DNA of 64,000 nt from Rhineura floridana (Eukaryota; Chordata; Lepidosauria; Squamata; Rhineuridae). Of this stretch, positions 1 to 9,989 are shown in pieces (within the stretch, counting starts at the first letter, position 1; every line of letters begins with the position of its first letter). The stretch spans positions 226,343,943 to 226,407,942 of the forward strand of contig NC_084482.1 of NCBI RefSeq assembly GCF_030035675.1, written 5' to 3'. The notes under the pieces were generated by a model, which did not search any database, was not told the origin of the DNA, and saw only the letters and a program-made list of their open reading frames with translations. A program made the position numbers and the translations under genes.

Positions 1-60
1 GAAAGGAAGACAAAGTGCCGCCTAGAGTGAATTCACAGTGACATTTGTGAAATGCCAATG

Positions 61-292
61 CAGGCATACCCCGCTTTAACATACGCAATGTAAAGTGAAA
101 ATGTACTTAAAGTGAAGCAATTATCTATGCATGTACTGCACTGCAATCGCCACTAGATGGCAGCGGCATCATGCCATTAAGTGTCCGTAATTGCGAAGCG
201 CGCGTACGTTAAGCGGGGTATGGTGGCGTATGGCGCATGTACGTTATAGCGAGGCGACGTTAAGTGAAGCGACATTAAGCGGGGTATGCCTG
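61..292. mobile_element. MITE with CAGGCATACCCCGC terminal inverted repeats
   Basis: The two ends are inverted copies of CAGGCATACCCCGCTTAA (61-78 and about 275-292). A second inner copy of the right-end motif TTAAGCGGGGTATG lies near 209-222, so the right arm is internally duplicated. It has no coding capacity. I could not see a convincing target-site duplication, so the superfamily is unassigned. Confidence 0.65.
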
Positions 293-1622
293 TACTTTCA
301 ATTGGTGGAAATTGATATATTGTTAGTTTTATTGATGACTATTAATAATTTACTGTAATTATATAATGTATATACTGAAAGAGAAGGGGCAGATGCTTCA
401 GAAACTCATGAGAGTATATTGCAATGGTGACCACTAAATTCCAGAGAAAGCCACAAATACTACGTTCTGACAATGGAGGAGAATACATATCTCATGCTAC
501 CCAGGAGTTTTTGCATGAACATGGGATTGAGCATTAGACTACTGTACCTCTTGGAGAGAAAATTCAGAACCCTTATTGAGATGGCGAGATCAATCCTAGA
601 AGATGCCAATCTCTCACAAAAACACTGAGGAGAGGCAGTGTGTACTTCCACCTATCTACAGAATTGTTTGCCAACAAAGGCAAATGGCAACAAGACTCCA
701 TTCAAATTATGGGATGGACGCATACCCAGTTTGGCTCATCTAAAAGTGTTTGGATCAAAAGTTTACAGTCACATTCCACACCAGAAGAGAACCAAATTGG
801 ACAACAGTACAAAGGAAGGAATCTTCGTTGGATATTCTTCAAAGCAAAAGGGATACAGAATCCTAAATCCCAAAACAGAAAGGATTGAAATCCAAAGAGC
901 TATCTACTTTGATGAAGATTAAGGTGCATTTCAACCAGAAGGGGCACCATCCCAAGACCATGACAGTGAAGAAGATAAATTAGAAATACCATACAGTAAT
1001 GCAGATTACAGCAACATGCCAGCACGGAAAGGCAGTGAGGAATCTGAGAAAGAAGGGGAACCTGCACAGCCAGAAGGGGCAGCAGAGAGTCCTGCACCAA
1101 GACGCTCTAACTGCACCAACAGAGGTGTACCTCCACTGAGACTGTGATCTGCATGCAACAACTGCCAGGTTTTGAAATACCGGGAAAGAAATACCAGGAA
1201 AGGAAAGCCTAGTATGCAAACTGCAAAAGAGCATCTAAGGACTGAAACAAGCTGCTAGAGCATGGAATGACAAAGTGAACCAAATGCTGTTGAAGAAGGC
1301 TTTAAAAGAGGCGAAGCAGACCAATGCCTCTATAGCAGATTCAAGAACAACAAATGGACTTATATTTTGATTTATGTAGATGATTTACTACTGCCTTATG
1401 AGAGTCCACAAGACAAGCAAGAGTTAGTAAATAATCTAAACAAGGAAGTTGAAGTGAAATGTCTAGGCGACATCACATACTACCTTGGAATACAAATTGA
1501 AAGAGAGGAAGATGGATCCTTTCTACTGAACCAAAAATGTAAGATTCAAGACCTACTTGAGAGTCTAGGACTGAAGGATGCACATCCAGCACCTACACCC
1601 AGGGAAGTAGGATGCTTGAAAC

Positions 1623-1891
1623 TAGGGTTGCCAGGTTCAATCCCTGAGACTGATCCTGTATCTTTAGGAAAAGAGAAAGCCAGCCAAGTGCAGGTGTTCT
1701 TGCAACCCTGTAATGTTGCCAGGCCCGGCCTCCAAGAGGTCTTTTGTATCTTAAAAAGTTGTGCAGGGGGGAGGGAGAATTCCACCTTGTGGTTTTTCCC
1801 ATTACAGGGTTGCAAGAACACCTGCACTTGGCTGACTTTCTTTTCTCCTAAAGATACAGGATCAGTCTCAGGGATTGAACCTGGCAACCCT
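1623..1891. mobile_element. MuDR-like long-TIR MITE nested in the Copia fossil
   Basis: The element is a near-hairpin: both ends begin AGGGTTGCCAGGTTC in inverted orientation and the arms run about 90 bp. It is flanked by perfect 9-bp direct repeats GCTTGAAAC at 1614-1622 and 1892-1900. Long TIRs with a 9-bp duplication are typical of the Mutator/MuDR superfamily. No transposase is present. A diverged half copy lies at 57047-57222. Confidence 0.75.
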
Positions 1892-2615
1892 GCTTGAAAC
1901 CAAACCAAAACAATCAACCCTGGGAAGACAACGAAAGGTACAGACAAGCTATAGGGAAACTCCTGTACATCAGCACAATAACCAGACCAGACGTGGCGGT
2001 AGCACTGGGATACCTTTGCAGACAAACCAGCTTGCCAACCAAGAAAGACTGGGAAGCAGTCAAGAGAGTGGCATATCTGAAAGGCATTGCAAACCTAAAA
2101 CTAAAGCTATCAGCTACTCAAGATCCCAAGCTTCTGGGATATGCTGATGCTGACTGGGCTGGAGACACCAAAGATAGCAAGTCAACCAGTGGAAACCTGT
2201 TCTACTATGGGCAGTCACTTATCTGCTGGGCGAGTCGAAAGCAAGAGACTGTAGCACACTCATCTACTGAGGCAGAATATGTATCAGCTGATGAAGCATG
2301 CAAGGAAATGATGTGGCTAAACAAGCTGCTATGAAACTTAGGCATATCTGAACCGGAGCTTATCAGAATACTTGAGGACAATCAAACTTGCAAAAGACTC
2401 ACAGGATCAGAAGGGCAAAGTTCTCGCATGAAGCACATCGATGTGAAGTTCCACTGCCTCAAGGACATAAGGGAGAAAGGACTTCTAGAGATGACCTACT
2501 GTCCAACAGAAGAGATGACAGCTGATGCTTTGACCAAGCCCTTGGGCAAAGTCCGACACCAGAAGCTAGGCAAGATGCACCTTGTTGAATGAACCAAGTT
2601 CTCATTGAGAAGGGG

Positions 2616-2756
2616 TGTTGGACTTGATCTCGTGGGTTGGGACTGCATGGGGTTAAAAGGATAGATAGCGAGGAGACCTCCTGATTGCTAGGCTAATACC
2701 TCCCCTTTGCTCTCCTACTGACTCTCTCTTCCTGCTAGACTGATATGCTTGCTTGC

Positions 2757-2787
<31 letters not shown>

Positions 2788-3116
2788 TTATACTTGTGTA
2801 CCGCCCCATAGCCGAAGCTCTCTGGGCAGTTTACAGTAACTAAGCTTAGGATGTTTGACCACATCTCCTTCCTGCTTCTTCTTTCTCTTGAGAGGGAGAG
2901 CAGACATCTTCTCTTTGTCTCTCCCTCTCCTCCCAGCATGAGGGCAAACACTAGGCTTAGTGTTTGCATCTCCAACTTAGCTAGTTAGCTAGATATAGCA
3001 CTCTTTCCTATCAAGTAGGTACTTCCAGAATAAAGTAGTTATTTCTCATTTTAAAGCTTAAAGTCTCTGTCTGACTAATTCCAGGGAAGGTGTAATATTT
3101 AGCAAGGATCCAAACA
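2616..3116 (+). repeat. 3' LTR of the Copia fossil
   Basis: It begins TGTTGGACTT right after a purine tract and ends TCCAAACA, so the ends are short inverted repeats. An AATAAA signal is near 3031. Positions of roughly 2755-2845 hold a (TTTA)n run plus a reversed LINE 3'-tail fragment, apparently a later insertion. A related LTR remnant is at 11530-11900. Confidence 0.7.
2750..2845 (-). repeat. (TTTA)n and reversed L2-type 3' tail within the LTR
   Basis: A run of TTTA repeats is followed by a segment whose reverse complement matches the L2 tail seen at about 11050-11095 (AAACTGCCCAGAG and GGGGTGGTATAC-like sequence). It is therefore a minus-strand LINE end embedded in the Copia LTR. Confidence 0.55.
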
Positions 3117-3414
3117 CACAAAGCTCCCTCAGATGCTCAAGTGCCTAATTTCGCTACTCTGCAACAAAGTATTTTGTGCTGTCACACAAGAAAACCACTT
3201 CCACCCCAAAATCAGACATTTTGCAATAAGGAACCGATGGGGAAATGCACTGGAAAGTTTGGGACAACATTTGCTTGATGTAACTTTCCCACAAACAATT
3301 CAGAATGCTCAATAAATTGCTGGCATTGTCTACCCTCCCCTACAAACTTTGTGCAAACAAATCTTGATAAATGCTTAATAAACAGGTTGTCTAGAACAGA
3401 AGATTGATGTAACT
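3117..3414. other. Unassigned spacer
   Basis: About 300 bp of moderately AT-rich sequence lie between the Copia LTR and a BovB end. I recognise no gene, repeat family or structure. The short open frames here are not conserved in any way I can see. Confidence 0.4.
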
Positions 3415-4053
3415 TTACAGTTGACAATGAGGACACTGAACTTGTCAAGGATTATCAATACCTCGGCACAGTCATTAACTAAAGTGGAGACAATAGACAA
3501 GAAATCAGAAGAAGGCTAGGACTGGGGAGGGCAGCTGTGAGAGAACTAGAAAAGGTTCTCAAATGCAAAGATGCATCACTGAACACTAAAGTCAGGATCA
3601 TTCAGACCATGGTATTCCCGATCTCTATGTATGGATGTGAAAGTTGGACAGTGAAAAAGGCGGATAAGAGAAAGATCAACTCATTTGAAATGTGGTGTTG
3701 GAGGAGAGCTTTGCGCATACCATGGACTGTGAAAAAGACAAATAATTGGGTGTCACAACAAATTAAACCAGAACTGTCACTAGAGGCTAAAATGATGAAA
3801 CTGAGGTTATCATACTTTTGGACACATAATGAGAAGACATGATTCCCTAGAAAAGACAATAATGCTGGGAAAAACAGAAGGGAGTAGAAAAAGAGGAAGG
3901 CCAAACAAGAGATGATTGATTCCATAAAGGAAGCCACAGACCTGAACTTACAAGATCTGAACAGGGTGGTTCATGACAGATGCTCTTGGAGGTCGCTGAT
4001 TCATAGGGTCGCCATAAGTCGTAGTCGACTTGGAGGCACATAACAACAACAAA
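3415..4053 (+). mobile_element. BovB/RTE LINE 3' end
   Basis: The plus strand encodes the C-terminal part of a BovB-type reverse transcriptase. Landmarks are YQYLGTVIN, MYGCESWTVKKA, WCWRRALRIPWT, LRLSYF and SIKEATDLNLQDLNRVVHDR, ending near SRSRLGGT. The tail reads GTCGACTTGGAGGCA then (AAC)n. The frame is interrupted by a stop in the SG region, a lost frame after LRLSYF and others, so this is a dead 5'-truncated copy. Its tail is the same sequence used by the Sauria SINEs nearby. Confidence 0.85.
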
Positions 4054-4218
4054 CTAGAAGGGACCTAACAGCCCCTGTCAATTGCAGAAAGGATTTGGTT
4101 GATGTCCTCCAGAGTAGCTGCATCTCCAACACTTTCAACTGCATTTGCCGCCATGCAATATGATGATGTTGTCAAGGGTGGGGGAGGGAATACAGGGGGA
4201 TGCTTTTCACTGGCATTG

Positions 4219-4427
4219 TAGGAACATAGCACAAGGACGTAGGGAGATGCCTTCTAATGAGTCAGACCATTGGGTCTTCTCACACAATGTAGTCTACTCT
4301 GATTGGCAGTGACTCTCCAAGGATCCAGGGAAGGACATTCCCAATCCTTGTCTGGAGGCACCAGGCACTGAACCTGGGGCCTTCTGCATGCATGGCAGAT
4401 ATTCTGCCACTGCGCCACGGCCCTTCA
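4219..4427 (-). mobile_element. tRNA-derived SINE
   Basis: Read on the minus strand it starts with a tRNA-like head (GCAGTGGCAGAATATCTGCC, with box A and box B-like sequence TTCAGTGCCTGG) and ends in the tail TGTGCTATGTTCC. The same SINE family recurs throughout the window. Confidence 0.75.
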
Positions 4428-4501
4428 CAGTGGGAACTGTGAGCAATAGGCCAGAGTCTCTTGCATAAGCTCAACAAGAGACATTTTTCACAGCAGTTCA
4501 C

Positions 4502-4663
4502 AGGAACATAGAAAGCTGCCTTATACTGAATCAGTCCATTGGCCCATCTAGCAATGACTGGGAAGAGTTCTCCATGGTTTCCCAACTGGAGGTGCCAGGG
4601 ACTGAACCTGGGGCCTTCTGCATGCATGGCAGATGTTCTGCCACTGCGCCACGGCCCTTCCCC
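4502..4663 (-). mobile_element. tRNA-derived SINE
   Basis: Second copy of the same subfamily as the preceding SINE, with a nearly identical tRNA-like head (GCGCAGTGGCAGAACATCTG) and the tail GCAGCTTTCTATGTTCCTG. The two copies lie only about 75 bp apart in the same orientation. Confidence 0.8.
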
Positions 4664-4921
4664 ATTTTGTGGTTGGGGCCACCAAGCAAGACTAACTAAG
4701 GCTGCCATCCTAACTTCACTTACCTGGGAGGCAGCCCCATCAAACTCAATAGGACTTACTTCTTAGACATGGTTATGACTGTTCTATAAGCCACATGCAG
4801 TGTCTGAACATACGATCTGAAAGTAAAAGGGCAAAGGGCAAACTTTGCCAGACACAAAATTCCAGAAACATATTTACCCTCCTTGATAAATAAGGACATG
4901 TGGATTATATTGGAATCAGAA
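4664..4921. repeat. Short interspersed repeat remnant plus spacer
   Basis: Around 4700-4775 is a widespread reptilian repeat motif (TTACCTGGGAGGCAGCCCC, CAATAGGACTTACTTCT). A diverged piece of it also appears near 29090. I do not know its family. The rest to 4921 shows nothing. Confidence 0.4.
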
Positions 4922-5142
4922 ATGGATTGCCTTCAAGTCGATCCCGATTTATGGCGACCCTACGAATAGGGTTTTCATGGTAAGCGGTGTTCAGAGTTGG
5001 TTTACCATTGCCTCCCTCTGAGGCTGAGAGGCAGTGAATGGCCCAAGGTCACCCAGTGAGCTTCATGGCTGTGTGGAGATTTGAACCCTGGTCTCGCAGG
5101 TCGTAGTCCAGCACCTTAACCACTACACCACACTGGCTCTCT
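4922..5142 (-). mobile_element. Sauria SINE, full length
   Basis: On the minus strand it has a tRNA-like head (GTGGTGTAGTGGTTAAGGTG), a body with CACTGGGTGACCTTGGGCC and TTACCATGAAAACCC, and a BovB-like tail (GGGTCGCCATAAATCGGGA). It is flanked by an 11-bp target-site duplication, GGAATCAGAAA, at 4911-4921 and 5143-5153. Sauria SINEs are known to borrow the BovB LINE tail for mobilisation. Confidence 0.9.
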
Positions 5143-5189
5143 GGAATCAGAAAGGGAAGCATTAAATCCACAAACAGATGGCTACTTAC

Positions 5190-5401
5190 CTAGAAGCCTT
5201 GGAAAGCGAAGGACTGGAGAACACAAATGGTTCAAAGACACCCGTTTTGGGAGCTATGACTCCACTAATGAGGTGGTCTCCTGGCATGTAATAATTCACA
5301 GCCTTGTTTTGATCTCTGATCACATTCAGAGGGCATTTAGCTCTCATCGTCCCACAGGCCTCGTGGGGCATTAGCAGCAACTGCAGGAGTAAGAGAATCA
5401 T
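5190..5401 (-). CDS. Vomeronasal type-2 receptor-like gene, first coding exon
   Basis: Seen: an ATG at 5399-5401 opens about 71 codons, starting with a hydrophobic signal peptide (MILLLLQLLLMPHEACG). Then come AKCPLN and NYYMPGDHLISGVIA, and the frame runs into AG|GTAAGT, a near-perfect donor with the exon ending at 5190 in phase 2. Known: class C receptors of the V2R family have a first exon encoding a signal peptide, a KCPL-like segment and a Y-x-PGD-x-I-x-G strand that starts the extracellular Venus-flytrap domain. Inference: this is exon 1 of a V2R pheromone receptor expressed in vomeronasal neurons. No further V2R exons are recognisable between 1 and 5189, where downstream exons should lie, so the gene may continue outside the window with a long first intron, or be an orphan exon of a pseudogene. 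An upstream in-frame GTG at 5423 is unlikely to be the start. Confidence 0.6.
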
Positions 5402-5425
5402 TCTGGCTTTGCCTGCTACGATCAC

Positions 5426-5535
5426 CTCCTTTACGACTTGCCCTCAACTTGCAGGCCTTTTACTCAGATGGGTGGAGCCCAGGCAAATTCCCAGCACCAA
5501 AGGGGATTATCGTAGGGGAAGAGGAAGCCGCCTCA
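5426..5535. other. Short spacer upstream of the V2R-like exon
   Basis: Immediate 5' flank of the V2R-like exon before a CR1 fragment starts. No TATA box or other element could be recognised with confidence. Confidence 0.3.
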
Positions 5536-5948
5536 TATCAAGGCAGAACCTGGACCATTGGTCTAGCTCAATATAATCTCCACCAACTAGCAGGACTCCC
5601 CAAGACTGCGGGGAGATATGATAGCACTCTTCATGAAAGGTTGTCACACAGAGAAGGGCCGGGATCTCTTCTCGATCGTCCCAGAGTACAGGACACGGAA
5701 TAATGGGCTCAAGTTGCAGGAAGCCAGATTTCGACTGGACAGCAGGAAAAACTTCCTGTTAGAGCCATACGACAATGGAACCAATTACCTAGAGAAGTAG
5801 TGGGCTCTCCGACACTGGAGGCATTCAAGAGGCAGCTGGACAGCCATCTGTCGGGAATGCTTTGATTTGGATTCCTGCATTGAGCAGGGGGTTGGACTTT
5901 ATGGCCTTATAGGCCCCTTCCAACTCTACTATTCTATGATTCTGTGAA
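5536..5948 (+). mobile_element. CR1 LINE 3' end carrying a captured SINE fragment
   Basis: Positions 5612-5948 are the CR1 C-terminus and 3' UTR (landmarks RFRLDSRKNF, GLKLQEA and the tail ATTCTATGATTCTGTG). Positions 5540-5610 are not CR1 but match the minus-strand tRNA SINE body (ACCATTGGTCTAGCTCAATA). The same SINE/CR1 junction recurs at 27085-27503. The reading frame is decayed. Confidence 0.8.
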
Positions 5949-5951
5949 AGT

Positions 5952-6216
5952 TGTTTCTCTGCCACTGAGCTACAGCCCTTCACTGACTCCAGTCCTCATG
6001 GTTCTGAATAAAGGGTTGATTTAATCAAGAACATAGAAACCACCCTTATACTGAATCAGACCTTCAGTCTATCCAGTTCAATATTTGGTACATTATATCA
6101 CAACTGTTTTCAGAGACTTCAGACCAGGTTTGTCCCAGCCCTACCTGGAGATTGCAAGGATTGAGCTTCTGCATGTGAAGCAGCTTCTCTACCACTGAGC
6201 CACAACCCGTCTCCCC
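5952..6216 (-). mobile_element. tRNA-derived SINE copies (fragment plus full copy)
   Basis: A head fragment at 5952-5985 (minus strand GTAGCTCAGTGGCAGAG) is followed by a longer diverged copy at about 6028-6216, with TGTGGCTCAGTGGTAGAGAA at its head and a TTCTATGTTC tail. Confidence 0.65.
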
Positions 6217-7195
6217 CTCTCCAGAGCCCCTTTCATCTGCCCTGTCTCATGCCCTCAGCATCCCACAGATCTCACTGGCAAAGGAGTCCTTTACGCATCG
6301 GGTTTGAATCAGCGTCACCAAACTCCGTTCAAGATGTGACTTCATCCTGCTGTTGGACTCAAAAGGAGGAAAACCATCCTGGAGCTTTGGCAAGGGCAAG
6401 AATAAATCACGGTGATTTTGAACATTACCGGGGGAAGAAGCACCACCTCTTCGGCGCCCTGGGTGCTGTGCTCCTCTAAGCGCAGGTTCACAGCCGGAGA
6501 GAAACATGTTTGTGCAATTCATGCAGGGCGGCACTCGACATTCTTTCAAGGGGTCAGCGAAGGGGACGTTTAACTTGGCCTGTCCTTTCCAATAGTGAAT
6601 GACCTTAGGTCTGGAGGTCAAATGTGGCCCTCCAAATCTTTCTATCTGGCCCTTTGGGTTCTACCTAAGCCATGACTCCAAGCCTGGATGGAGAGGGAGG
6701 GTGTGGGGGGGCTCATTCACATAGGAGTTGAACCCCGTATTAAAGACGCAGCTCTTGCCATCGCGATCGATTTGCATGGTTCACACTTCCTGCCTTCCAG
6801 TCCGGTGTTTTCCATTCACACTAGTCAGTGTTCCTCTGGAAAGGTTTAGTATCACTGTTTCCTTTTGGCCCTGCCCCCAATTTTACATATTTACTCCCTC
6901 CAGAGTGTGGATATTGCTAATGGAGAAGGGTTTTTTTTATTCAGAACATGGAGCCACCTTGCACCTACTCTGACAGGCAGGATCTCAGGCAATGAAGAGC
7001 TGTTTCCCAGTATTGGTCCCTTTCATGACCGTCTCTTGGGCTGAAGTGGAGCACTGGGACAGATGCATTGCTAGGGGTCTCATGGAGGACCCTCTCTTGG
7101 CCGGTGCATAACTTGTGATGGCTCAATACTTATTTCAGGAGTGGGGAAAATCTAAGGCCCAGGGAACAAATTTAGCCCTACGTGGCAGTCATGAC
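6217..7195. other. Unassigned interval with a diverged repeat
   Basis: No gene is recognised. The block 6290-6500 resembles 11300-11510 (shared order: TTGGACTC, CTTTGG, GGCAAG, GGGGA-GAAGCA-CACCTC, TGCTGGG/TGCTG), so it is probably a copy of an old unnamed repeat. A 124-codon minus-strand open frame at 6247-6621 overlaps it; its cysteines do not fit a family I know. Sequence at 7140-7190 is vaguely like a hAT fragment. Confidence 0.4.
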
Positions 7196-8645
7196 TTTCC
7201 CTGGGCCAAGTCCTTAACATCTGTCTCAGGAAAGCTGGTAGAAAGTATTGAAGATAAAATAGCCAAGCTATATAGAAGAGCAAGCCTTGCTGAAGCAGAA
7301 CCAGCATGGCTTCCCCAAGGGCAAGTCTTGTCTCACTAATCTTTTAGTTCTTTGAGAGTGATAACAAGTATATAGAAAGAGGAGACCCAACTGCATAGTG
7401 CACTTGAACTTTCAGAAAGCTTTTAAGGACTCAAGACTCCTGAGGTGACATAGTGTACTTGGACTTTCAAAAATCTTTTGACAAGGCAACTCACCAAGGA
7501 CTCCTGAGTAAGCTTAGCAGTAGTAGAATAAGAAGAGAGGTTCTCTTGTGCATCAGGAATTGCAGGGAGAAGAGAGTAGGAATAAATGGACAGTTCTCCC
7601 AATGGAGGGCTGTAGAAAGCAGAGTCCCCCAAGGATCGGTATTGGGACCTGTGCTTTTTAACTCATTCAGAAGTGATCTAGAGTTAGGGATTAGCAATGA
7701 GATGGCCAAGTTTGCTGATGATACTAAATTGTTCAAAGTTGCTAGAACAAAAAGGGGTTGCAAAGAGCTCCAAAAGGACTTCTCTAAACTGAGTGAATGG
7801 GCAGTAGAATGGCCAATGCAATTCAGTGTAAACAAGTGTAAAGTTATGCATATTGGAGCAAACAATCTTAATTTCACATATATGCTCATGAGGTCTGACC
7901 TGGCGATGACTGACCCGGAACGAGACCTTGGAGTCATAGTTGATAGCTTGATGAAGATGTCGCCCCAGTGTGCAGCAGCTCTGAAAAAGTTAAAGTCCAT
8001 GCTAGGGATCATTAGGAAAGGTCTTGAAAATAAACTTGCCAATACCTTATGGCCTTGTATAAATCTATTGTGCGGCCACACTTGGAATATTGTGTCCAGT
8101 TCTGGTCGCGTCACCTCAAAAAGGACATTGGGGAGCTGGAAAAGGTTCAGAAAAGGGGAGAAAAATCCAGCAAGAGGTGACATAGCAGAAGTGTATAAAA
8201 TTATGCATGGTGTGTAGAAAGCGGACAGAGAAAAGTTTTTCTCCCTCTTTCATAACACTAGAACTCAGGGACATCCAATGAAGGTGAATGTTGGAAGATT
8301 CGGGACAGAAAAAAGAAAGTGCTCCTTCATGAGGTATATAGTTAGACTATGGAACTCACTGCCACAGGAGGCAGTGATGGCCACCAACTTGAATGGATTT
8401 AAAAGAAGATTAGACAAATTCATGGAGGAAAAGGCTATCAGTGGCTACTGGCTCTGATGCTATACTCTGCTTCCGTAGGCAAAGGCAGTATGTTTCCAGT
8501 TGCTGGAAACTGCAGAAGGGGAGAGTGCTCTTGCAGGCTTCCCATGGGCACCTGGTTGGCCACTGTGAGAACAGGATGCTGGACTAGATGGGCCCCCATT
8601 GGCCTGATCCAGCTTTAAGGCTCTTCTGATGTTCTCATGTTCTTA
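7196..8645 (+). mobile_element. CR1 LINE, 5'-truncated
   Basis: The plus strand carries CR1 RT and C-terminal sequence: SGKLVESIEDKI at the left end, then VPQGSVLGPVLFN, KFADDTKLF, NKCKVMHIGA, ERDLGVIVDS and [12 protein letters not shown], then a 3' UTR with GGATGCTGGACTAGATGGG. The longest intact stretch is 254 codons at 7453-8217. An internal tandem duplication lies near 7385-7480, where a TAGTGTACTTGGACTTTC-like phrase appears twice. Frame breaks show it is inactive. Confidence 0.85.
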
Positions 8646-8721
8646 TTGTTGATTTGAGGTAGGGAATATGGAAGGGAATGGCAAATCTGCCATGGGAGAA
8701 GAGGGAAGTCTTAACTTGGCA

Positions 8722-9165
8722 TCAAAAAGATAACTGTGTTGGTGCCAGGCACACCTCATCAGAGAAGCAAACAGGCAGCCAATGCAAGCGGGCCAGAATC
8801 GGTTTTATACGTTCGAACCGTCTGGTCCTTGTTACCAATCTGGCTGCTGCATTTTGCACAAGCTGCAGCTTCCGAACAGTCTTCAAAGGAAGCCCCATGT
8901 AGAGTGCATTGCAGTAATCTAGCTTGGAGGTTACCAGAGCATGGACAACTGAAGCCGGGCTATCCCTGTCCAGATAGGGGCGTAGCTGGGCCACCAACCA
9001 AAGTTGGTAGAAGGCACTCCGTGCCACCGAGGCTACCTGAGCCTCAAGTGACAGAGGTGGTTCTAGGACAACCCCCAAGCTCCGAACCTGCTCCTTCAGG
9101 GGGAGTGCAACCCCATCCAGGACAGGCTGGACATCCACCGTCCCTATTTCCCCCCATCCCCCGTG
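8722..9165 (-). mobile_element. L2-type LINE fragment
   Basis: The minus strand encodes the L2 RT C-terminal region: VRSLGVVLEPPLSLEAQV, FYQLWLVAQLRPYLDRD, HALVTSKLDYCNALYMGLP, KLQLVQNAAARL and LARLHWLPVCF. One open frame of 138 codons covers 8722-9138. The same protein block appears in the other L2 copies of this window. Confidence 0.85.
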
Positions 9166-9179
9166 TTTAGCCTATTTTT

Positions 9180-9320
9180 TTCCTATAACGGGGTGGGTGG
9201 GGGGCCAGTAGCCCTCCAGATGTTCCTGGGTTCCATTTCCCGTCTGTTCCTACCATCAACCATCAGGGATGATGGGGGCTGAAGTTCAGCAACATCTGGA
9301 TGGCAACGGATTCCCCGTCC
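9180..9320. mobile_element. hAT-type palindromic MITE, degraded
   Basis: Diverged inverted arms are visible (CCCTCCAGATGTTCCTGGG against the opposite CAGCAACATCTGGATGGC). This is the pattern of the common squamate palindromes that contain TTGTAGTTC/GAACTACAA-like cores. Ends are uncertain. Confidence 0.45.
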
Positions 9321-9838
9321 CTGTCCTACAAGGGAGTTCTGGTTTCACTACATGCAGTCCTAAAAGGCTCTGCCACTTTCTCAGGGCAGCTTCTTCTCTC
9401 TCATTTTGTGCCCAGGCAGAGCTTTCCAACCTTAAAATGCAACCGTCAGAAGAACACTGTATGTAAACACTGGAATGGCTGCAGTTTCCTTGACAAGACA
9501 CATAGGCAGTATCCTCAGCAAACCGTCCCAAATGTTTCCCACTCGGTTAAAACTTAATATAACCCAGAAATGAACCTTTCCATCGTCTTTCAAAAAGATC
9601 AGTCTGGATATTTAACCCAGGGTCTTTTCGCTGTGTCCCACTTTGCCAGGCTTATCCTCCTTGTAACATCCTACGTGACATCATAATGCTATCTTGGTTT
9701 AAGGCCAGGATGCCTTCATGCTGTTGGTGCTCAAGACAGCCCTGAACTAGGTAAACGTCAGCCTGACTGTCCAGAAAATCTGGCTTCAGGTGACACCTCA
9801 GGGCTCCTCCTGAGATGTGCAGGACAGAAGCTTAGTGT

Positions 9839-9955
9839 CAGAGCTTGGCAAAGTTACTTTTTTTGAACTACAACTTCCATCAGCCCCAGCCAGCATGGCC
9901 ACTGGATTGGGCTGATGGGAGTTGTAGTTCCAAAAAGTAACTTTGCCAAGCTCTG
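9839..9955. mobile_element. hAT MITE with CAGAGCTTGG termini
   Basis: A 117-bp palindrome starts CAGAGCTTGGCAAAGTTACT and ends with its inverse. Flanks form an 8-bp direct repeat with one mismatch (CTTAGTGT at 9831-9838, CTTAGTTT at 9956-9963). The 8-bp duplication and CAG-type ends indicate the hAT superfamily. A sister copy sits at 16108-16209. Confidence 0.8.
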
Positions 9956-9989
9956 CTTAGTTTACAGAAGCCCGCCCCCAGTCCCTTCT

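Larger units (their letters stand above)
378..3116 (+). mobile_element. Copia (Ty1/copia) LTR retrotransposon fossil, 5'-truncated
   Basis: A pol-derived segment is followed by a 3' LTR. Visible parts are an integrase piece (DNGGEY near 475), a reverse-transcriptase piece with the YVDD box near 1373, and a copia-type RNase H with the YADADWAGD and KSTSG motifs near 2140-2200. A purine-rich tract and a TG-starting LTR follow at 2616. There is no 5' LTR or gag in the window. The copy is clearly broken, with several breaks, and carries a nested DNA transposon at 1623-1891. The type of RNase H and the order integrase before RT make the Copia call firm. Confidence 0.85.

Noticed and set aside
4922-5142. 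tRNA gene calls from box A/box B-like sequence in SINE heads
   Set aside because: The heads do not form a complete cloverleaf and are attached to SINE bodies.
6247-6621. A 124-codon minus-strand frame with several cysteines, considered as a further V2R exon
   Set aside because: Its cysteine spacing does not match the V2R cysteine-rich exon, and it overlaps the unnamed repeat shared with 11300-11510.
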